DNA from: an uncultured Altererythrobacter sp.
GTDB taxonomy: Bacteria > Pseudomonadota > Alphaproteobacteria > Sphingomonadales > Sphingomonadaceae
NCBI GenBank assembly: GCA_946886175.1
Contig: CAMPIA010000028.1
Location: 1-10,531 of the forward strand
DNA: 10,531 nucleotides
Direction: 5' to 3'
Position 1 is the first letter of the stretch. Each line of letters starts with the position of its first letter. The position numbers were made by a program, and so were the translations under genes. Positions 6,439 through 10,531 of this stretch are shown one piece after another. The notes under the pieces were generated by a model that was not told the origin of the DNA, did not search any database, and was given only the letters and a program-made list of their open reading frames with translations.

Positions 6439-8244
6439 ATGCTGATGCAAACCCACGAAAGCCGATTGGCCGCGCTGCGCGAGGAACTGAAGCGCCGCAG
6501 CCTGGACGGTTTCGTCGTGCCGATCTCCGACGAACACATGAGCGAGTATATCGGCGGCTACGCCCAGCGCCTCGCCTGGCTGACCGGCTTCGGCGGTTCG
6601 GCCGGCAGCGCGGTGGTGCTGAAAGACCGTGCCGCAATGTTCACCGACGGGCGCTACACGATCCAGGTGCGCGAGCAGGTGGACGGCAAGCTCTACGACT
6701 ATTGCCTCGTGCCGCAGGAGCCGATGGGCAAGTGGATCGCCGACAACGCCCCCGAAGGCGCGAAGATCGGCTTCGATCCCTGGCTCCACACCAAAGGCTG
6801 GGCCGACCAGGTCGGCAAGGCGCTGGCCAAGCGGGGCGCCGAGCTGGTGCCGGTGACAAGCAATCCGGTCGATGCGGTGTGGGAAGACCAGCCCGAACCC
6901 TCGCCCGCCCCGGCGCTGGTGCATGCGGACGAGCACGCGGGCCGTTCGAGCGCGGAGAAGCGCGCCGAAGTCGCCGACTGGCTCAAGGACGAAGGCTACG
7001 ACGCGGCGGTGGTATCGGCGCTCGATTCGATCGCCTGGCTGCTCAACATTCGCGGCGAGGATGTCGAGCGCACCCCGGTCGCGCTGTCCTATCTGATCGC
7101 CCATGCCGACGGCACGGCGGAGCTGTTCATCGCGCCCGAGAAAGTCACGCCCGAGCTCGAGAAGCATCTCGGCAACGCGGTGGCGATCCGGCCGCGCAGC
7201 GAGTTCGACGGCGCGCTGTCGGGCATGAAGGGCAAGACCGTGTCGGTCGATCCCGACTACGGCGTCGCGGCGATCTTCCGCCTGCTCGAGGATGCGGGCG
7301 CCAAGCCGGTCGCCGAGCGCGATCCGGCGATCCTGCCCAAGGCGATCAAGAATCCCGCCGAGCAGCAGGGCCACCGCAACGCGCAGGAGCGCGACGGCGC
7401 GGCGGTGACGAAGTTCCTCCACTGGCTCTCGGTCGCAGCGCCCAAGGGCGGCGAGACCGAGCTTTCCGCCGCGGCCAAGTTGCAGGAATTCCGCAAGGCT
7501 ACGGGTCTGCTCAAGGACAACAGCTTCGACACGATCTCCGCCGCCGGGCCGCACGCGGCGATCCCGCACTACCGGGTCGACGAGGAATCGAACCTGCCGA
7601 TCGCGCCGGGCAGCATTTTCCTGTGCGATTCGGGCGGGCAGTACCTCGACGGGACGACCGACATCACGCGCACGGTGTGGATCGGGCCGGGTGAGCCTAG
7701 CGCCGAGCAGAAGGATCGCTTCACGCGTGTGCTCAAGGGCCATATCGCGATCGACCGCGCGACCTTCCCGCAGGGCACCAACGGCAGCCAGCTGGACGCC
7801 TTTGCGCGCCAGTTCCTGTGGCAGGCCGGGGTCGACTACGGCCACGGCACCGGCCACGGCGTCGGCAGCTACCTCGGCGTGCACGAGGGGCCGCAGCGCA
7901 TCGCCAAGGCGAGCGGGGGGCAGGCCGGCACCGGGCAGGAGCTTCACGCGGGCATGATCCTCTCGAACGAGCCCGGCTACTACAAGGGCGGCGAATACGG
8001 CATCCGGATCGAGAACCTGGTGCTCACCGTGAAGCGCGAGATCGCGGGCGGCGAGGGCGAATGGCTCGGGTTCGAGCCCCTGACGTTCGTCCCGATCGAC
8101 CGCACCCTGGTCGATCGCTCGCTGCTGACCGGGGAAGAGATCGCGTGGTGGAACGATTACCACGTGAAGACCCGCGACATCCTCGCCCCGCAACTCGAAG
8201 GCGAGGCGCTCGCCTGGCTCGAGGAGGCCTGCAAGCCGCTCTAG
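6439..8244 (+). CDS. Xaa-Pro aminopeptidase (M24B, long APP1-type)
   Basis: A 601-residue cytosolic metallopeptidase predicted to remove the N-terminal residue from peptides with proline in position two. It has the three-domain long form: two creatinase-like domains (about 8-140 and 150-310), an M24 pita-bread domain (about 315-535) and a C-terminal extension (VDRSLLTGEEIAWWNDYH). All five dinuclear metal ligands are visible: D397 and D408 in LCDSGGQYLDGTTDITRT, H473 in GHGTGHGVG, E511 in LSNEPGYY and E525 in GIRIEN. H377 (IPHY) and H482 (VHEGP) fit the substrate histidines. The frame is open further upstream to 6364, but ATG 6439 is chosen because AAAGGA sits 8 bases before it and the extra residues would overlap the divergent gene and match nothing. 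Functionally it complements the divergent S9 peptidase in peptide turnover. E. coli pepP is a shorter relative, so no symbol is assigned. Confidence 0.94.
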   Translation: MLMQTHESRLAALREELKRRSLDGFVVPISDEHMSEYIGGYAQRLAWLTGFGGSAGSAVVLKDRAAMFTDGRYTIQVREQVDGKLYDYCLVPQEPMGKWIADNAPEGAKIGFDPWLHTKGWADQVGKALAKRGAELVPVTSNPVDAVWEDQPEPSPAPALVHADEHAGRSSAEKRAEVADWLKDEGYDAAVVSALDSIAWLLNIRGEDVERTPVALSYLIAHADGTAELFIAPEKVTPELEKHLGNAVAIRPRSEFDGALSGMKGKTVSVDPDYGVAAIFRLLEDAGAKPVAERDPAILPKAIKNPAEQQGHRNAQERDGAAVTKFLHWLSVAAPKGGETELSAAAKLQEFRKATGLLKDNSFDTISAAGPHAAIPHYRVDEESNLPIAPGSIFLCDSGGQYLDGTTDITRTVWIGPGEPSAEQKDRFTRVLKGHIAIDRATFPQGTNGSQLDAFARQFLWQAGVDYGHGTGHGVGSYLGVHEGPQRIAKASGGQAGTGQELHAGMILSNEPGYYKGGEYGIRIENLVLTVKREIAGGEGEWLGFEPLTFVPIDRTLVDRSLLTGEEIAWWNDYHVKTRDILAPQLEGEALAWLEEACKPL

Positions 8245-8268
8245 GTTTTCGCTTTCCTACCGGCTCAT

Positions 8269-8283
8269 GTTCCTCTAATGTTC
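8269..8283 (+). promoter_or_regulatory. Candidate LexA (SOS) box of alphaproteobacterial type
   Basis: GTTCCTCTAATGTTC is an exact GTTC-N7-GTTC, the direct-repeat operator known for LexA in alphaproteobacteria. It forms part of a tandem 11-base repeat (ATGTTCCTC at 8267-8275 and 8278-8286). TCTAAT at 8274-8279, 5 of 6 to the -10 consensus, lies within it, so a bound repressor would block the promoter. The -35 is weak. It is 35 bases before the VOC start codon. Binding is inferred. Confidence 0.5.
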
Positions 8284-8318
8284 CTCCCGGTCGCGAGTCG
8301 TTTGCGAGGAGAGATGCG

Positions 8319-8711
8319 ATGATCGGTTACGTGACGCTGGGGACCAACGACCTGCCGGGCAACGCCCCGTTCTACGATGCGCTCGCCAAGGAAATGGGCG
8401 TCGGGCGGATGATGGATTTCGATACTTTCATCGCCTGGGGCGAGTGGGGCGGCGGCGCGGGCGTGGCGCTGACCAAGCCGTTCGACGGCAACACCGCCAG
8501 CGTGGGCAACGGCACGATGGTCGCGCTCGAGGCGAAGGACCGCGAACAGGTGCAGCGGCTCTACGACATCGCGCTGGCGAGCGGCGGCAGCGACGAGGGC
8601 GCGCCCGGCCCGCGGGGGGAGCCCGACGAACAGGGCAACACGTTCTACGCCGCCTATTTTCGCGACCGCGAGGGCAACAAGCTCAACGCCTTCTGCATGG
8701 TGAAGGACTGA
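8319..8711 (+). CDS. VOC (glyoxalase/bleomycin-resistance fold) family protein
   Basis: A 130-residue vicinal-oxygen-chelate fold protein of unknown substrate. The opening IGYVTLGTNDLPGNAPFYDAL and the ending FYAAYFRDREGNKLNAFCM are the two halves of the fold, in a common proteobacterial subfamily that also carries VGNGTMVAL and GAPGPRGE. The usual VOC metal ligands look replaced: Y4 where many members have histidine, and N123 where the C-terminal glutamate is expected. It may therefore bind a ligand without metal, or metal through other residues; glyoxalase I activity should not be assumed. GAGGA at 8306-8310 lies 8 bases before the ATG at 8319. Its TGA shares one base with the ATG of the cupin gene (TGATG), implying translational coupling. 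A LexA-like box lies upstream. Confidence 0.88.
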   Translation: MIGYVTLGTNDLPGNAPFYDALAKEMGVGRMMDFDTFIAWGEWGGGAGVALTKPFDGNTASVGNGTMVALEAKDREQVQRLYDIALASGGSDEGAPGPRGEPDEQGNTFYAAYFRDREGNKLNAFCMVKD

Positions 8712-9109
8712 TGGCGGGCGCGCGCAAGCTGGCCGATTCGTTCATCCATCTCGGGCTCGGCGCCAGCGCGGTGCCGCAGCCGCCGTTCGACGGCATCGCG
8801 TGGTACGAGGCCTATGGCGCGCGCCACGCAAGCGACGGGCGCGAGGGGCGGCTGGTCAGCGAGCATACGTTCACCGAAGAATGGCCGAGCTGGGAGATGC
8901 ACCCGCACGGCGCCGAAGTGGTGATCTGCACTGCGGGCGAGATGGTGCTGACGCAGGAATTTCCCGACGGGCGGACCGAGCAGACCACGCTCGGAGCGGG
9001 CGACTACGCGATCAACCCGCCCGGCGTCTGGCACATCGCCGATGTTACCGACCGCGCGACAGCGATCTTCATCACCGCGGGCGAAGGGACCGAGCACCGG
9101 CCGCGCTGA
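8711..9109 (+). CDS. Small cupin-domain protein
   Basis: A 132-residue single-domain cupin, probably a metal-binding beta-barrel in the cytosol. Both cupin motifs are recognisable. Motif 1 has H64, H66 and E69 in WEMHPHGAEVV, with G76 six residues after the glutamate. Motif 2 runs G97 to H108 (GDYAINPPGVWH), matching G-X5-P-X-G-X2-H. Thus the set of three histidines and one glutamate for a divalent metal is complete. About 55 residues precede motif 1, including HLGLGASAVPQPPFDGIAWYEAY, which I do not recognise. The reaction is unknown; small cupins include dioxygenases, isomerases and pure binding proteins. The start overlaps the VOC stop by one base with no separate strong ribosome site, so the pair is likely made together. 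No terminator is evident after the TGA at 9107-9109. Confidence 0.85.
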   Translation: MAGARKLADSFIHLGLGASAVPQPPFDGIAWYEAYGARHASDGREGRLVSEHTFTEEWPSWEMHPHGAEVVICTAGEMVLTQEFPDGRTEQTTLGAGDYAINPPGVWHIADVTDRATAIFITAGEGTEHRPR

Positions 9110-9142
9110 TCCTTGCGCGCGGCCGGATGCTGCCGCCGTGCT

Positions 9143-9191
9143 GCGACAAAGCGCGACAATTTCGCCGCTCACCGGGATAATCGTGCGACAA
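9143..9191 (+). repeat. Three GCGACAAW direct repeats at the EF-hand promoter
   Basis: GCGACAAA at 9143-9150 and GCGACAAT at 9153-9160 and 9185-9192 are spaced 10 and 32 bases start to start, about one and three helical turns, on one face of the DNA. The second carries the -35 of the predicted promoter and the third lies over the predicted start point. Direct repeats at about one turn are typical for OmpR-family dimers, and such a regulator is encoded downstream, so autoregulation is a fair guess. Confidence 0.5.
9153..9181 (+). promoter_or_regulatory. Sigma70-type promoter for the EF-hand/response-regulator operon
   Basis: GCGACA at 9153-9158 (4 of 6 to TTGACA) and GATAAT at 9176-9181 (5 of 6 to TATAAT) with a 17-base spacer. 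The start point would be near 9188, giving a leader of about 107 bases before the ATG at 9295. It is the best -35/-10 pair I see in the non-coding parts of the window. Confidence 0.5.
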
Positions 9192-9213
9192 TCGCGCGCT
9201 AGACGGGCATTCT

Positions 9214-9267
9214 GAACTGCGAGCGCCGCCTTTCGACCCTCCCCCCTTCCGGGCGGTCTCGCAGTTC
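9214..9267 (+). promoter_or_regulatory. Long leader hairpin with pyrimidine-rich loop
   Basis: GAACTGCGAG (9214-9223) pairs perfectly with CTCGCAGTTC (9258-9267). After a small internal loop (9224-9225 opposite 9257), CCGCC (9226-9230) pairs with GGCGG (9252-9256): 15 base pairs in all. The 21-base loop (9231-9251) is pyrimidine-rich and contains CGACCCTCC (9234-9242), complementary at 8 of 9 positions to the ribosome-site region GGAGGTTCG (9283-9291). No T-run follows, so it is not a typical terminator. It lies wholly inside the predicted leader. Confidence 0.55.
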
Positions 9268-9277
9268 GATCTTTCAC

Positions 9278-9291
9278 CGAACGGAGGTTCG
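9278..9291 (+). promoter_or_regulatory. Shine-Dalgarno displayed in a small hairpin
   Basis: CGAAC (9278-9282) and GTTCG (9287-9291) form a 5-bp stem with loop GGAG, so the ribosome site GGAGG (9283-9287) sits in the loop and its closing pair. The ATG at 9295 is 7 bases after GGAGG. This hairpin and the pairing with the upstream loop at 9234-9242 exclude each other, which would allow switching. Confidence 0.5.
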
Positions 9292-9294
9292 ACG

Positions 9295-9990
9295 ATGAAG
9301 AAGATTGTCCTTTCCCTGTCCGCCGCAACGCTGACGCTCGGCGCGGGCGCGGTCGCCTATGCCCAACACGACGCAGGCCGCCACGGCCCCGACGCGGATC
9401 GCGACGGCAGCGTCACCCGCGCCGAGATGAGCGCGCACGCCGGCGCGATGTTCGAACGCCTCGACGCCAATCGCGACGGCGCGATCGATGCCGCCGACCG
9501 CGAGGCGCGCAAGGCCGCGCGCTTCGCCCGGCTCGACGCCGACGGCAACGGCGAGGTCTCCCAGGCCGAGATGGACGCGCACCGCGCCGAACGCCGCGCC
9601 AAGCGGGAAGAGCGCCGCGCACAGCGGGCGGAGACGCGGACGGAGCGCCGCGCCGAACGTTTCGCGGCGCACGACACCGACGGCAGCGGCGGCGTCTCGC
9701 AGACCGAGATGCAGGTCGCCCGCGAGGCGCGCGGCGAGCGCGCCGGCCACAAGGTGCGTCGCGACCACCGCGGCGGGCGGATGATGATGGGCCGCGCGAT
9801 GCTGCGCACCGCCGACGCGGACGGAGACGGAGCGGTCAGCCGCGCCGAATTCGACGCCGCCACCGCGGCGCACTTCGCCCGCGTCGACGCCGACGGCGAC
9901 GCCGCGATCAGCCGCGGCGAGCGCAAGGCCGCGCACCAAGCCATGCGCGAGGCGATGAAGGAACGCCGCGCGGCGCGTCAGGCCGATTGA
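9295..9990 (+). CDS. Secreted/periplasmic EF-hand calcium-binding protein
   Basis: A 231-residue protein with a signal peptide (likely cut after AYA, 23/24) and six EF-hand-like loops, so it should bind calcium outside the cytoplasm. Loops are at 33-44 (DADRDGSVTRAE), 57-68 (DANRDGAIDAAD), 81-92 (DADGNGEVSQAE), 127-138 (DTDGSGGVSQTE), 174-185 (DADGDGAVSRAE) and 198-209 (DADGDAAISRGE). Loop 2 ends in D not E, and loop 6 has alanine for the conserved glycine at position 6, so both may be weak. Between loops 3 and 4 (about 97-122) and at the C-terminus are highly charged Arg/Glu/Ala helices. A Gly/Arg/Met stretch (GGRMMMGR, 160-167) separates loops 4 and 5. The response regulator starts 33 bases later, so the pair probably forms an operon, perhaps for calcium response. 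The precise role is unknown. Confidence 0.9.
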   Translation: MKKIVLSLSAATLTLGAGAVAYAQHDAGRHGPDADRDGSVTRAEMSAHAGAMFERLDANRDGAIDAADREARKAARFARLDADGNGEVSQAEMDAHRAERRAKREERRAQRAETRTERRAERFAAHDTDGSGGVSQTEMQVAREARGERAGHKVRRDHRGGRMMMGRAMLRTADADGDGAVSRAEFDAATAAHFARVDADGDAAISRGERKAAHQAMREAMKERRAARQAD

Positions 9991-9996
9991 TCGCGG

Positions 9997-10016
9997 CGCG
10001 CTGCGGGCGCAGTGCG
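9997..10016 (+). promoter_or_regulatory. Intercistronic hairpin before the response regulator
   Basis: CGCGCTGC (9997-10004) pairs with GCAGTGCG (10009-10016) with one G-U pair and a GGGC loop. It fills most of the 33-base gap and ends just before GAGAA (10016-10020), the likely weak ribosome site for the ATG at 10024. No T-run follows. It may protect mRNA ends or limit translation of the regulator. Confidence 0.45.
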
Positions 10017-10023
10017 AGAAACG

Positions 10024-10531
10024 ATGACCGAACCCGCGCCCACCCGACTGCTGCTGGTCGACGACGAGGCCAGCCTGCGCGAACCCCTGGCGGACTATCT
10101 CGTCCGCCAGGGGTTCGTCGTGCGGCAGGCTTCGAGCGCGGCGGCGGCACGCAGCTCGCTGGAAATCGAGACGCCCGATCTTGTGCTGCTCGACGTTATG
10201 ATGCCGGGTGAGGACGGGCTCTCGCTGTGCCGCCACCTCGTCGAATCGCGCGAGATCCCGGTGATCTTCCTCACCGCGAAGGGCGAAGCGACCGACCGTA
10301 TCGTCGGGCTCGAGATCGGCGCGGACGATTACGTCGTCAAACCGTTCGAGCCGCGCGAGCTGGTCGCGCGCATCCGTTCGGTCCTGCGCCGCGCGGGCCG
10401 CGCTCCGGCTCCGGCCGAAGGCGATGCGCATTATCTATTCGAAGGCTGGCGGCTCGATCCGCTCAAGCGCAAGCTGACCGATCCCGAAGGCGCGGTGGTG
10501 CCGATCTCGACCGCCGAGTTCCGCCTGCTGC
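10024..10531 (+). CDS. OmpR/PhoB-family response regulator (3' end outside window)
   Basis: The first 169 residues of a two-component DNA-binding regulator; the frame is open to the window edge. The receiver domain (about 8-120) has all expected residues: acidic D13-D14, phosphoacceptor D57 in LVLLDVMMPGEDG, T84 in IFLTAKG, Y103 and K106 in GADDYVVKPFEPRELVARI. A short Pro/Ala linker (about 126-134) leads to the start of the winged-helix domain (LFEGWRLDPLKRKL, then ISTAEFRLL), which identifies the OmpR/PhoB class. ATG 10024 has only a weak ribosome site (GAGAA) and follows a hairpin, so expression may depend on coupling to the EF-hand gene. Codons 19-32 contain a perfect 15-bp inverted repeat. 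The partner histidine kinase is presumably downstream, outside the window. Because no stop is in view it is easily missed by ORF callers. Confidence 0.94.
   Translation, partial: MTEPAPTRLLLVDDEASLREPLADYLVRQGFVVRQASSAAAARSSLEIETPDLVLLDVMMPGEDGLSLCRHLVESREIPVIFLTAKGEATDRIVGLEIGADDYVVKPFEPRELVARIRSVLRRAGRAPAPAEGDAHYLFEGWRLDPLKRKLTDPEGAVVPISTAEFRLL
10080..10117 (+). repeat. Perfect 15-bp inverted repeat inside the regulator gene
   Basis: CGAACCCCTGGCGGA (10080-10094) and TCCGCCAGGGGTTCG (10103-10117) are exact reverse complements separated by CTATCTCG (10095-10102). In RNA this is a very stable GC-rich hairpin about 57 bases after the start codon. It encodes part of the first receiver helix and second strand (REPLAD, VRQGFV). 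There is no T-run. Confidence 0.8.

Noticed and set aside
6394..8193. Minus-strand open frame of 599 codons opposite the Xaa-Pro aminopeptidase
   Set aside because: It is a shadow of a gene with all metal ligands in place; its composition is typical of antisense frames in GC-rich DNA.
8314..8322. Two-codon minigene ATG-CGA-TGA overlapping the VOC start
   Set aside because: Its ATG is only 3 bases after GAGGA, too near for efficient use, and such a short frame is expected by chance.
9110..9142. Possible terminator after the cupin gene
   Set aside because: The stretch is GC-rich, but I find no stem followed by a T-run before the EF-hand promoter.
9278..9291. CGAAC-N4-GTTCG looks like a Bacillus-type LexA box
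   Set aside because: That operator belongs to Gram-positive LexA; the sequence here contains the Shine-Dalgarno, and the organism looks alphaproteobacterial, where the box is GTTC-N7-GTTC.

Overview
This is a dense, high-GC bacterial chromosomal window. The GC-rich third positions, the long mirror ORFs on the opposite strand and the family mix (alanine dehydrogenase, membrane GGDEF proteins, oligopeptidase B-like and APP1-like peptidases, a periplasmic EF-hand protein beside an OmpR-type regulator) suggest an alphaproteobacterium, most likely a sphingomonad or erythrobacter relative. That placement is inference; no rRNA or other marker is present. I see no tRNA, rRNA, CRISPR array, insertion sequence or phage gene, and no gene-free stretch over 300 bases. 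The longest non-coding gap is about 185 bases (9110-9294).

Layout. (1) 1-362: the C-terminal end of alanine dehydrogenase, cut by the window edge. (2) 415-3899: two tandem paralogous diguanylate cyclases, each with a signal peptide, a periplasmic domain with two cysteines, about seven membrane helices and a GGEEF catalytic domain. Both lack the usual RxxD inhibitory site. (3) 3896-6401, minus strand: an oligopeptidase B-like S9 peptidase followed 16 bases later by a TTG-started hotdog thioesterase, which ends tail-to-tail with the second cyclase, overlapping it by 4 bases. (4) 6439-8244: an Xaa-Pro aminopeptidase (M24B), divergent from the S9 peptidase with only 37 bases between start codons. 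(5) 8319-9109: a translationally coupled VOC-fold plus cupin pair. A perfect match to the alphaproteobacterial LexA box lies upstream, over a -10-like element. (6) 9295 to the window end: a periplasmic protein with six EF-hand-like loops, then an OmpR/PhoB-type response regulator cut by the window edge.

The most interesting part is the last one. Upstream of the EF-hand gene are a good sigma70-type promoter, three GCGACAAW direct repeats, a long leader hairpin whose loop can pair with the Shine-Dalgarno region, and a small hairpin that shows the Shine-Dalgarno in its loop. Two more hairpins flank the start of the response regulator: one between the genes, and a perfect 15-bp inverted repeat inside codons 19-32. 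Together these suggest a calcium-linked two-component operon with several layers of RNA and protein control. The gene functions are well supported; the regulatory reading is hypothesis.
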